64,000 nucleotides of DNA, taken from contig JAKSZP010017403.1 in the NCBI GenBank assembly GCA_022478985.1, forward strand, positions 1 through 64,000. Direction: 5' to 3'. This document shows positions 37,846 through 48,800 of the stretch, piece after piece. Each line of letters starts with the position of its first letter. Positions within the stretch are counted from its first letter, which is position 1. Below the pieces are notes generated by a model, which was not told where the DNA came from, did no database searches, and worked only from the letters and a program-made list of their open reading frames with translations. Both the position numbers and the translations under genes were made by a program. The stretch is from Massospora cicadina. Lineage: Eukaryota > Entomophthoromycota > Entomophthoromycetes > Entomophthorales > Entomophthoraceae.

Positions 37846-38592
37846 TGGAAGTGTTATAATTATGGATTTCTAGCGGCTTGCTGGTGCTGGATACCCTGAA
37901 TTTTAACAATTTAAGCAGGAGAAATTCAATCTCTAATGCTGAAATAACTACTTTTTATGGGTATTTGTTGACCACTTATATAAATATAATAAAACGTAAT
38001 TAACAATATTAAGCTGTTTTTTATATAATTTTATTAATGGGCGCGATGGGTGAAGAGAGTGGCCCCCATTAATTGGCCGCTGCTTTGTATTTAAACAATT
38101 TGAGCTTCATGGTGAGATGACTGAAAAATTCAGTATAAGCTATGAAGTATCTGAATTAGGAAATATGCAGTTTCAACCTATCAGGTCTTCTTAACTTTGC
38201 GGTGCTTAAATGGAATGGTTTTGGAAGGATCAATGGTAGGCAGGACCAGGCCATTAAGTAAGAACATGATAAACTGGACCCAATCACCGTTGGGGAAGAT
38301 TTTTGCACCTGTGGGGACCCCTCCTAAGGCTATAAAAAGAGATGGCCCCATGTAGGTGGTTTGACTAAACTGCTTATGGAATGAGGGGGGCCTTGACTTG
38401 GCTCCCTTGATTTCGCTGCTAGTTTGGAGCAATCTGACTACCAAATCTCGTACCATTTGGCTGAGGATTTTTATCAAAGGTATTGCCCCAATTCTAAGGG
38501 TTTCACCGAGAATTGGCCAGGGTCTTTTGGCCAATTTCGTCCGTATTAGGAGCCAAAACACTCTTACTGCAATATTGGACTTGTAATTGTCT
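37846..38592 (-). mobile_element. Insertion inside the element 1 5' LTR
   Basis: About 745 bases present in this LTR but absent from the 3' LTR (junction near 45288) and from both element 2 LTRs. Breakpoints were placed by comparing GAAATATCATTGG (37840) and AAAAGGTCAGG (38596) with the uninterrupted AAAACATCATCAAAAGGTC. I see no terminal inverted repeats or clear target duplication. It carries the KRPW/GGVP coding segment on the minus strand. Confidence 0.6.
38181..38592 (-). CDS. Orphan conserved small ORF, copy 2 (KRPW/GGVP family)
   Basis: A minus-strand frame of 190 codons runs 38753-38181, but its first 50 or so codons are antisense LTR sequence. The inserted part is about 135 residues, uninterrupted. 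In order it reads KRPWPILGETLRIGAIPLIK, MVRDLVVRLLQTSSEIKG, TTYMGPSLFIALGGVPTGAK, WVQFIMFLLNGLVLPTI and a basic tail KHRKVKKT. The blocks match the degenerate copy at 1271-1610. I do not recognise the family. An uninterrupted frame in a landscape full of stops is unusual. It could be the C-terminal part of a gag-like protein of an unseen element; without its own start it may not be expressed. Confidence 0.45.
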
Positions 38593-39132
38593 GACAAAAA
38601 GGTCAGGTGACAATTACTCAAGGTGGCGCTTGAGTCAGTAAATTTATATGAACCTGTAAAAGGGTTATATAGAAGAGTCTTCCCAACAATAACCAAAGTG
38701 ATTTCACATCTCATATGACTTGATACATTTAACTTACAATTTTTCCCCATCAAAATATGCTACAAAGGCATTATACCATCTGGAAAGCATCGCCTACCAA
38801 AAGCCTCTATTCCAGATTTCCCCTTCCATTATTTTTATAAACTTTTCCTTTTGTGGTTTATATTGTAAATGTGATATATAAAAACCTTTATTATATAATT
38901 AAATAATGCTATATCGTTAATTCTAAATCTTTTTTTGGTACTTGACTTCTTTGAGTTTATTTTGCCATAAAACTATAGTTCGGATACTCTGCTGATAAAA
39001 CATAAGCGTTGACTTGGCAACCTTAAGAATGATTACTATAATTTCCATGCATTTTAGAAAACTTTAAGTATTGACTTTCAGGATTTTTGGTCATAGCAGC
39101 ATTGAGCAAAAAAGAACTAAAGCCCAACAGGC

Positions 39133-39147
39133 TGTTGTTCACTACAG
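39133..39147 (+). other. Element 1 primer-binding site (decayed)
   Basis: TGTTGTTCACTACAG starts four bases after the 5' LTR end, aligned with TGGTGCTCACTACAGGGG in element 2. Confidence 0.65.
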
Positions 39148-39208
39148 TTTCTCAGAAAATGCTCAACACTACCTGCAGATATTTGATCACACCATTGAAG
39201 ATACCTGA

Positions 39209-41460
39209 TTGACAGTGTCACCCAATGGGTGCACAACAAAAACGGCAAAGAAAATGACCAAAGGGAAGTCTGAAATGGTCACATTTTTAGGAGTAAAAGA
39301 AAATCCTATGGAGGTTCCCAAATCTCGTCATCAACATAGATTTTTAATTAAGGAGTTTGAGACTTACTTTATGGAGTCATCAACCCAGGAGAAAGAGCCA
39401 GACAAAAAAAGGCATCCGCTGTAGACATGTCTCTCATAAACCTGTATGAATCCAGTGCTCTCCCAGAGAGTTATGGATCAAGTGCCAATCTATCTCTTTA
39501 TCATGCAATTTGTACACCCTGCGCAATATCATATGTGCACATATTAGAAGTTCATAACGAGGAACGCCACCATCAAATTAGTACCCAAGGGGCCTTACAG
39601 ATGGCCTAAGAACAGTATATAATATAGCATCACAAATTATAGGAGACATCAGCTGTTTGATCAAAGTGAACCGTTCCTGTATCATTCAAATCTATAACTA
39701 AAAACTATTGTTTCCAGCTTTATCAAGCATGTGGAGAAAGATATGAAGCTTTCCAAAAGGACATCTTGGATTAAAAAAAGTAACAAAATATTACTTGATA
39801 CCTTCACTAAAGAGCTCTGAAGGCAAGATGACAAAGCTCATGGAGAAATTTAAAGGTCAATCCTCTACTAGCTGTCAACAGGAGGAAGAACAGATCACCC
39901 TCCTCAAGGCTCAGCTAGAGCAAGCCCTTCAATGTATTGGTGAGCTTGAGGCCCATTGAACCTCTGTTCTTTAGTAACTTGAATACTATTTTCAAAGTGA
40001 CCCATGGACAGGACCTGTCATCTTGTGAAACACAGGTGACTACATTTTCTATTGCTGAGTGACTCAACAAGTTGGATAATGACATGAGAGGCAATTCACC
40101 AAGTTGAGAAGACATTAACTAAGTATACCATCGCCTCAATGAAGCTGAGCAACACTGTAACTCTTACATAAGGGCTGAAAGCTAAACCCAACAAGCCTCC
40201 TCAGAGTACTGAATGCAAGTATATGAAGGAGGATTAAAATAGGCGCATTGGAGTATTAGAGGGTGAAAATAAACTTTTTCAAACTTACCGCTCATCCTCT
40301 CACCAACAAATTCACAATATGGATATCTGTGTTAAGAACTGATAGAATGATAAAGTTAGACTTAAAAGAAGAATCAATCTAGTGGATGTTATTCCAATAC
40401 TGACCTCTGAGGAAATGGAGAACCATATAAATCCTTTACAGTATCAATTAAACTGAATCATGCATCAAGTTGAACGGAGGTAAAAATGTACCAAAATTAC
40501 TGAATCTGAAACTACTGTGGTCAAATTCGTTACAGAATCAGAGGCCAACACCATTAAGCCTACGTCCAAGGATAAGTTTACACTTGACAAAGGGATTATT
40601 GCATCTTTTCTCTACATTTTTGGAGCCACAATGGAAGTGCAACTGATCATTAGAAAGATTATTATAATTTATCATGCTTAAGCCATTAGACTCAAGAGGT
40701 CATGGTGCCTCATATGGATGTCCTGCACACCTGGAGAGAAGTGAAGGAAGCGCTCATTAAAGAATTTGAGTCTAAACAGTGCCTGAGTGTGAAGAAACAG
40801 GCTTTCAAAGAATCTCTCTATGCCAAAATGAAACTTTGACCAAATTTGCAGATTTCTTTTATATTAAGGTACAAAAGAGGTTGGGCTCAAAAACTTTCAC
40901 ATTGAATGAGCCAAAGCCAATGTCGTTGCTGTCTTACATATATTAACCCCAACGTAGACATACATATCTCATCTGTCAAACATAGCTTCAATTTTGTCTT
41001 AGACATTAAGCAAGCCCTTCTTGATGTGGTTGATATACACAAGCTAGAGACCTCAAGAGTAATCGATGAAACCCAGCTTGTATACCATGAAGGAAGCAAA
41101 GCCTAAGAAACAAGATTAGCCAATATTCAGTTAACGTAAGAAGAACAACTATACTGAGTATTTGTGTTTTAAGAAGAACCCTGTTCTTGCTGATCAGGGA
41201 AAAGGAAGGTTGGCTTAGGATCAGGTACTTCTAAAGTCAACTGGCCCAAAGTACCTGAAAGCGAATAGCCCATCTCTCATCTCACGTGCATTATTAATGA
41301 GTCCAGTAATGGCTCTGAAGGTTGTTAAAAGGACACAGGTTATTAATTTTAGGTTAACGCACTAAGATTGCCATACTGTACTTCTTAAATGCAATAGATA
41401 TAGACGACGCCCACATTTCCAAAGGCACTTACCTCAGCCAAAATAAAAGTGCCCCATGAT
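39209..41460 (+). pseudogene. Element 1: gag
   Basis: Starts near 39209 with a basic N-terminus (KTAKKMTKGKSE), then KSRHQHRF and FETYFMESSTQEKEP. A long coiled-coil-like middle part (39800-40400) follows. The capsid-like part near 40730-41100 reads WREVKEALIKEF, FADFFYIKVQ and HSFNFVLDIKQALLD. A zinc-knuckle remnant TEY-CFKKNP lies near 41150-41180, corresponding to CSYCRK...CF in element 2. Roughly a dozen stops interrupt it. It is similar throughout to element 2 gag at 56840-59500. Gag would have built the virus-like particle. Confidence 0.78.
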
Positions 41461-41637
41461 TGTTGATACAGTAGTGATTCTGATCAATACCTTTCCCTGT
41501 TAATCCAATCCATATTGAGTTTTCACAGTCTACGGAGTAAGAAGAGGTATCCTGTGACTGCCCAAAATCTCAATGTAATGTTCCTCCTTAAGGAGGTTTA
41601 ACCCCCTCCAAAGTTTTGAGGAACCATTATTAAGGTG

Positions 41638-42290
41638 GAAGTGGTAATTTAGAAGGTCTGAGTTATGGCTATCCTGGATATGGGATCACCTATAAATGTT
41701 GTCTCATCTCAACTCATCAAGAAGATCAAGCTCGCCCCCAACCTCAAATACACTCAGAGTATAGCACCATTAGTATTCACAACACAAAGACGATAGATGC
41801 ATATTCATCTCTGCCAATATGAGTTAACAAGTTATTTTTCTCAGCTCCTACAGTTGCCCTGGACAATAGACAGTATGATATGCTTATTGGGATGAAGTTT
41901 ATGATTAAATACTTAGGAGAATTAATTTAAAAGAAGGATTCTCATCACTCCTCAACTATAATTTTCCCTTGTACTGGATAATAAAGACTCCAACAAGAAG
42001 AATTACACTTGTATGGTTGAGTACACCGTTTCCGCTTTAACTTTGTGATATTCTACCTACAGAAGAAACATAAAAAGCTATCCAACTCAGTAGATGCAGA
42101 AGAAGGAATACCATTTTATGTCACTAAGGAGGTAAAAATTAAGCCTTGAGAACAAAAAGTAGTTTCTACCAACATAACTATGAGTATCCCCAAACTGCCT
42201 GCTACATATTACTAGTGTCAATGGAGTATATAGGTTTGAACCAACTTTTACCAGGAGTCCTTGATTCAGCCTATCAGTGGCCTATTGAGA
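41638..42290 (+). pseudogene. Element 1: aspartic protease region
   Basis: VMAILDMGSPINVVSSQLIK with IKLAPNLKYTQS is a gypsy protease active-site region; DMGS at 41677-41688 stands for DTGS (ACG to ATG). In-frame stops at 41650, 41659 and 41794 surround the motif. The tract to about 42290 is almost identical to 59836-60485 in element 2, including all three stops, while the rest of the two elements is far more diverged. Confidence 0.88.
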
Positions 42291-42469
42291 TGCTACTTGA
42301 ATTCTAACCAACAAAGGTATCCTAAAGAAAAACTAAGAAAAATGGGAAAGTCTATTACCTTATTAATGAAATTGACATCACTTTTTATTGGTAATCACTT
42401 TAATTTTAGCCTACTGGCAAATGATTTAAGCTGCGCTATCCCTCAAGTTCATGTATCTAATAAGTTAAA

Positions 42470-43260
42470 TAGAAGGGAATTTGAGAAAGTGCATCAATTA
42501 TCTGAAGACTATCAGGATATTTTTTCCGCATCAGATGCCTACTATGGTCACGTGCAAGACTGGAAAAATAGTATCTATGTTGGAGACGCAACCCCTATCA
42601 ACTGAAGCCATATAGGAAGTCGAAGGTAGAGGAGTAATACATATAGAAAGAGCTCAAGCAGTTACTGAGGCTGGCTTACTTGTACCCTCTCAGAGTCCAT
42701 GGTCACCCCACTGTTACATATAAAGAATAAAAAAGTGGTCACAATATAGTGATGGATTAAAGGCAGCCAAACAGCCTCAATAAGAAGGATAGATATCTGA
42801 ACCTATGAATTGACGATCTGGACTGACTCTCCAGCTCAAATTATTTTCTACAATGGACCTCTACAATGGTTCTTGGCAGATGTATGTAAAACTAGAATTT
42901 TAAGGAAAATGCGCGTTTATATGCATGGAAGGTTTATTCCAACCTGCTCAGCTTCCTCAGGGATTATGAAATGCTCCTGCCTTGTTCCACCAGGTGATGG
43001 ATCACATCATGCAAGATTTTAAGCTCAATTGTGTGATTTTGTACCTAGATGACATATCATTTCTTTCCAAAATCCTTTACCAAACATCTAGACCACTTTA
43101 AGTCTGTTACAATGACTGAGAGAGAGCCAAATCAGATTAAAGCCTGTGAAATGCACCTTTCTCCAGAAGGAACTGTAATTTTATTCCACGCCATATCTCA
43201 AGATGGAAGTTAACTTGTACAATAAGGTTAAAGCAATTTCCAAGATGCCTGAGTTGATAA
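42470..43260 (+). pseudogene. Element 1: reverse transcriptase
   Basis: RT motifs in order: LVPSQSPWSP near 42690, QLPQGL and NAPALFHQVMDHIMQDF at 42950-43020 (the PQG...F-x-MD core), then NCVILYLDDISFLS with YLDDI at 43042-43056. The catalytic Asp pair is intact. Stops and frame changes before and after it show the gene is dead. The 5' part near 42490-42610 is another short tract nearly identical to element 2 (60690-60800). Confidence 0.88.
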
Positions 43261-43860
43261 GCCTTTTTTAGCATAAAGTTATTAGGAATGATGGAATATT
43301 GCCATAAGTTTATCCCTAATTTTGCTCAACTCGCTGAACCTCTTCTTCGTTTGCTTGCCAAAAAACACTTCAGTTGGGGTGTAGAGAAAAAATCATGTGA
43401 GACCAAGAAGGATTTGCTGAAGAGAAGACCAATTATACGGCATCTGGACTATGGGAAGCCATTAATTCTGTTTACTGATGCCTCTGACTAAGCTGTAAGC
43501 CATACTATCTCAACTGGATGATAACATCATTGACCTCCAAGTGCATATTACAGAAAAAGCTTTCCAAGCTGAGAAAATTTCAGCGTCACGGTAAAAAAGT
43601 GCTTAACTGTTTTCCTGGTGGTGAAACATTTCTGGTCCTTCTTGTGTGGTACAAAATTTCCAGTTGTTATAGACCACGCTCCTTTAAATTGGCTGCAAAA
43701 CACAAATGATCCAACAGGAAGACTAGCCCATTGTGCTCTCAAACTTCAACACTGCAACATGAATATTGGTCAATGAGCTGCAATGAAGCACATGAATATG
43801 GATGGAATTGGCTCAACTGCTCTTACTTCATCTAGATAATAGCAAAGCTGAATGTTTAAA
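43261..43860 (+). pseudogene. Element 1: RT thumb and RNase H
   Basis: LGMMEYCHKFIPNFAQLAEP (connection region) begins near 43285, then HLDYGKPLILFTDASD at 43441-43488 supplies the first RNase H Asp. After a frameshift, FPVVIDHAPLNWLQNTND then PTGRLAHCALKLQHCNMNI at about 43648-43770 is the RNase H C-terminal half. Spacing is normal for gypsy. Confidence 0.87.
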
Positions 43861-43969
43861 TGACCTACTTGTTAAGCCAGACTCTTGGGAGGATGAAGAT
43901 GAACAACTAAGAAGATGCTCGAGTGACATGTTCAAGATACAAGAGTTCTTTATAATTTCATTACAAGTA

Positions 43970-44740
43970 AGTCAGAATTGACTGGCTACCTTACTTGCAA
44001 CCTTCAGAATGGGTACCAGATATAATAGAATCTCACAATATTTTAGGACATAGAGGAGCAAAAAAACTTATGGATGGATCAAGAATTGCTACTAGTGGGA
44101 AAGTATACTGTACTCTTCTGTAAAAGTTTTAGACTCTTGCATCACTTGTAAAAAATAGAAGCCCCATAAACCAAGTACAAGTATCAGCTCTTTACTCCTC
44201 AGCAGCTGTTTCATGCCATCAGTTTAGACGTCATAAGTCCCCTACCTGGATCCACAGGAAAAATCAATACATCCTTGAAGGGATTGGCCTTTTCACAACA
44301 TGGGTTGGAGCAATTGCAATTCCACCACAGACCTCTAAATCTACATCTAATATCTTATTAAAATGAATTTACTATGCGTAGCTGCCCGCTGGTACTGCTA
44401 TGCAATAATGGGAAGAACTTTACTTAAAGAGTTGTGAGGATCTTAGCTATGATCATGAGAATTAAATACTATTTAACCGCCTTACAACCCTTCATCTAGT
44501 GAAAATGTGTAAATAGTGAATAAATGTTGGTTTCAATATTATGCAAGATAATCCACATCTGATCCATTACACTGGGATCAATAACTCCCAAGCGCAATAA
44601 GGGCTTATAGGATAAGGTTCCATCGCAATACTAAAATGTCTACCTCAAGGCCTTATTTGGAAGATATTTTTGAAATTCCAGCTCTAAAAAGCTCGTGAAA
44701 TTACCAGTGAAAACGTAAAAGAGCCTGAGAATGCGCTAAA
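43970..44740 (+). pseudogene. Element 1: integrase with mutated active site
   Basis: The zinc-binding CITC is at 44139-44150. The second catalytic motif reads CNNGKNF at 44401-44421 instead of CDNGKNF, so Asp is Asn by a G-to-A change. The region corresponding to VERENG in element 2 (44506-44525) reads V-stop-I-V-N, so the catalytic Glu codon is a stop. Similarity to elements 0 and 2 runs through the C-terminal part. Confidence 0.82.
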
Positions 44741-45047
44741 AAATAGAATAGAAAATTCCAACTTTAAATTAGAGGCAATGACGAATTTATGTAAGATGGT
44801 TTTGAGAGATTTTCAAGCATCAAATGCATCTGCCAATCTCTACCCGCTTTTAAGCTTTTGGACATAGTCCTGTTTTATCACAATTGTATAGCACCACAAG
44901 GAGGAAACTTGATTCCATCTGGGAGGGATCATATGCTATTTTATAGATGTGGGGACAAATACTCAAACAAGTCCTTAGAAGATGGAGTAACTAAAAACCA
45001 TGTACATAGCTAATTCTTGCTTCAGTACTCACCTTTCTAATATTCTT

Positions 45048-45058
45048 GGATGGGGCGA
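45048..45058 (+). other. Element 1 polypurine tract
   Basis: GGATGGGGCGA directly before the 3' LTR. It aligns with the tracts of element 0 (1121-1134) and element 2 (63245-63255). Confidence 0.65.
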
Positions 45059-45819
45059 TGTCAGATATCAGGATATCAGACATTATGGGAATAAGTTTGT
45101 CATTTGACTTCCATGACAGAATTGATGCCTAGACTAGAGAAGGGCTTTAAAGGAGTTACCTTGATAATTTCCCAATAAAAGTTGATAGTTGGTATGACTC
45201 AAATCAATCTTAGGAAAATTTAGTTGGACCAAATCAAGCCAAAGATACCCTTAGATGAATTCCTGCCTAATTTGAATAAAACATCATCAAAAGGTCAGGT
45301 GGCAATTACTCAAGGTGGCACTTGAGTTTTAAATTCAAACGAACCTTTGAAAGGTAAGAAAAAAGAATCTACCCAATGAGAACCTAAGTGATACCACGCC
45401 TCATCTGACTAGATACATTCAACTTACAATTTTGCCTATCAGAAATATGCTACTAGGGCATTATACCATATGGAATGCATCGCCTGATCAAGAGTCCCCT
45501 TCCAGAGTTCCCCTCCATTATTTTTGTTGGTTCTTTTCATTTTTTGGGATTTATATTTTTAAATAGGGCATATAAAGACCCCTATTTATACTATAATAAA
45601 GTTATAAAATTACGTCTGTATATCATTTTGGTATTTCAATTTTAAAAAGCCCATTTTGTTGTACTTCCCATAGGACGGATACTCTAGCTAATGGGACATA
45701 AGCGGTGACTTGGCACCCTTGAAAAGTATTATACTTGTCCTGCTTCTTAGAGGGATACAAGTATTAATTGTCAAGGTTACTTGGTCGAGCACCATTGAGC
45801 TCAAAAACAAAAGTCAGTA
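45059..45819 (+). repeat. Element 1 3' LTR
   Basis: Starts TGTCAGATATC right after the polypurine tract and ends just before the TTCTT duplication at 45820. Its U3 edge forms a near-perfect 12-base inverted repeat (45058-45083). The TATA-type CATATAAAGACCCC is at 45569-45582 and the U5 block CGGATACTCT to GACTTGGCA at 45676-45715. It lacks the 745-bp insertion of the 5' LTR. Confidence 0.9.
45569..45582 (+). promoter_or_regulatory. LTR TATA-type promoter element (family A)
   Basis: CATATAAAGACCCC, about 510 bases into the LTR. Equivalent sites in the other family A LTRs are at 38875, 56508 and 63756, all of the form TATAAAA/G-ACCCC. A likely U3 promoter. Confidence 0.55.
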
Positions 45820-45824
45820 TTCTT

Positions 45825-48800
45825 ATAACATGGATTTAATTGTGTCCAGAGTTGCTCCAGTATCAAGCACAATTTAAGAAATGCACTCAGTAAATCATTA
45901 TTTTGCCTTTTGTGACACTTATGTCATATATAGGATTTTTTTTCTATTATTCTCTTAAAGATCATCTAAAGCTAGGTTTTCTTGATAAAGTGTTTACCCT
46001 TGCTAGTTTTACCCACTTAAAATTTCTTATAATCAGCACTTGTAGAAATATTAAACGATTTTCATTATCCTCAATTCTTTTTAATTTCCTGATTAAGTTT
46101 AAGTCTTATACAAGTAAAAAGTGTCAGGTTCACATTTAGCTTTTATGGAGAATGTATCATTTTATGATGACAAAACCTTTGTGTGCTCCTGACACAAAAT
46201 ACTTTATAATCTAAAACTTAAATTTTATTATCATTAATAACTCAGGATGTTTCTCAATTAGTTTAGATAGTTGAGACTCTCCCTTCTTAAAGAGGTCTTA
46301 ATTTTTATGTTATTTAACTGTTTGCCTTATAAAAGTGGACCACTTTTTATAGAATTTACAGATAATAACAAGAATCTTTTCTGCCGTCCAATGTAAAATT
46401 TCTGTAGACAATTGGGATTCCTGTTTGACAAAAGAAGCCTTACTTGGTTTTATAATAAATATGGTGAAATTTAAAAGATATATTTATTTTAACTTGTTAG
46501 GTGCTTTTGTACTTTAAACAAGCTGGATTTTATTAGCATAGTAACTGACAAAAAAACTTGTTTCCTTGCACCTTCAGGGTGGATTAAACTTAAGTGGTAC
46601 TAGCACCATTATTAATGTAGTAAGATGATTAAGGGCACCTGTAGTCCATAAGAGCTGCGCTTAAAAGATATAACACGATGTGTAGTCAATAAAAGTTTTA
46701 TTTACCCATTATAAGAAGTAAGGGCTTTAATTATTTTTAAATTTGCGCACCTTAAAACTCATGAAGAATGAATTTTTTAGGTTCATGAAAATCTGAGACA
46801 AGACTTTTACTCAGAATCTTCTGTGCATTTCTTTACATACATTTTTATTATAATAGCCTTCAGGAGACTGTTTGGACCATCCATAATACCTATCTTAAGA
46901 CCCTTTGAATCTGTTCCTTTGCTATGAGTAGATATAGTTAAATATTGGATTAAAGTTTGGGCCCTCTGCCTTAACTGAATATTACTCCTTAATTTTGCGC
47001 CACTACAATGGCGTTTTTATAAAGAAATAAGTTCCAATCTATTTAGGTACTACACTAGTGGCTTTATGTTTCTGAGTTATCTTTTTATGTCTTGTTATTT
47101 GTGTATAACAATCCGCTTGTTGCTTTTTAGTCAAGCTGTGCTTTTCTAGACCTTGCACTATTTTGCCCTCAACCATAAGATTACTTTGTAGCTCTTAATA
47201 TCTTGTAAACTAAATTTTACCTTACTCATAAGAGGTGACCCAAATCAACTGTACTGGCCTTGCCACATGTCCAATCTTAGATAGCGTTAAATTTTTAGGC
47301 TGTAAATTAAGTTGCACTTATCTCATTGCTTTCAGTCTAACGCAATATTATATAAGTGCACTGCAATGAGCTCCTCACCAGCATCTTCCCATCCAAAGTC
47401 CAACAACTTTTCTTACAGTCCTTAAAAATATGTGAATAATATTACTTCTCTTTTTATTCATTTAATATTTTTCTTGTATAATTACTCAACTGTGTTTTTG
47501 TCCATGTGTTGAGATTTAATCATAACGACCATCTCTGATCTTCCATTACAGAATTCTTATAGGAATTGGGTCCCACTAATACTAAAAAATAGAGTATCTT
47601 ATAGAGAATTGCTGTTGTGCTAACTAAATATCGCTTGCCAAGAAGTGTATCAAACTTAATATTTTGGATATGCCTTTGTGTGCTTTCAAGCGTTGCTTCT
47701 GATACTGCACTGACCTCATTTTTCTCTTCTTTATCCTAATGGCACGGTTAAATGACATGATTGTAAGTAAAAATTGTATAAATAAGGCTGAGAGTGAAGA
47801 GGACAAGGGGATCAAACTAGTGAACCTGCCTGACCTTAAGAACCTTGGACCAACGCTGGGTAAGGGAAAATATACCCAGAGTGGTTCTGGGGGTGTGCAT
47901 GATGGTCACAGGAGCATTACATCCTCTATCTGTGGTGCACTAGTTATTTTTTGATTATGAAAGGACATTACGTTTGCTTGGAAATTGTTCTTTAAGTCCC
48001 ATTTTTACCACATTGCCAATTTTGTCAAAATCCTATTACAGATAATCACCCAAGCGCAAGTTTACTCAAGCTATAGTACCACAAAGGATGGTAGTTTATG
48101 TTTATTGGTTGGATGAGGCGCAGTGCCGCGCCTCATGGAATATGATACACCATTTTTTATATGTAAAATTTGAGATTGACCTTCTTTCTTATTTGAGCTT
48201 GGTTTTAATTAATATGTTCTTTTTTAAATTTCCAAATAGGCTCATGGTCTGAGCTCTTTTAAGACCTCATCAAGTAGGTTTTTGATAATATAGGCCACTT
48301 TTTTGTCTAAACTAACTATAGATTTTGGTTCCCACCTGGGAAAGCCTGGGCCTCTCCATATTGAGGAGCCCAAGAACCCAGATAATGTTTTTCACTTGGT
48401 ATAAACTTTCCTTGGGGTCCAACCAGGTTCTTGTATTTTTAGTGTATATAGTTATTTTTAAATTTTATACACCCTGTCCTTAGGTCCCCTGTGTAAAGGA
48501 ACCTTTCAAGGTGCCTTCTTTTCCATTGCTATTAGCGACATGATTCCTGGTTAATTAACTGTGCATTCTACACCACTTCTCATGGAATGAGAGAGTTAAT
48601 ACTCTCTTGACACCTAATCTTGTTTTGTACCATCCATGCCTTTTCTGAGAAAGGCTCAACTAAAACGGTTAAATTCTCGCTCTATGTAACACTACCTCCA
48701 AAAACCCCAATTTAACTAATTATAATAATGATACTAAAAGAAAATTTGGTCAGAATAATGATTAAATACATTTTAGTATTTATAATTAAAATAAATTGTC

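Larger units (their letters stand above)
37615..39129 (+). repeat. Element 1 5' LTR, interrupted by an insertion
   Basis: Starts TGTTGGAT and ends CCCAACA, a six-base inverted terminal match (TGTTGG/CCAACA). 37615-37845 and 38593-39129 align with the uninterrupted 3' LTR at 45059-45819; the intervening 750 bases have no counterpart. A TATA-type ATATATAAAAACC lies at 38875-38887 and the conserved U5 block CGGATACTCT to GACTTGGCA at 38981-39020. Confidence 0.88.
37615..45819 (+). mobile_element. Element 1: full-length family A Ty3/gypsy copy with target duplication
   Basis: An 8.2-kb element bounded by LTRs starting TGTTGG (37615) and TGTCAG (45059) and flanked by identical 5-bp duplications TTCTT (37610-37614 and 45820-45824). 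Internal order is primer-binding site, gag, protease, RT, RNase H, integrase, polypurine tract. Its 5' LTR is about twice the length of the 3' LTR because of an internal insertion. All genes carry stops. Element 2 is a second, diverged member of the family. Confidence 0.9.

Noticed and set aside
38181..38753. 190-codon minus-strand frame, longest in the window, as a host gene
   Set aside because: Its first 50 or so codons are antisense LTR sequence and the rest is an insertion with a degenerate second copy near 1.3 kb. Reported as an orphan repeat ORF instead.
46590..46680. Possible small-RNA or SINE-like segment (GGGCACCTGTAGTCC)
   Set aside because: Short resemblance only; no box B, no A-tail and no second copy.
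47739..47954. 71-codon plus-strand frame with charged segments
   Set aside because: No second copy, no motif and no promoter or splice context that I can support.
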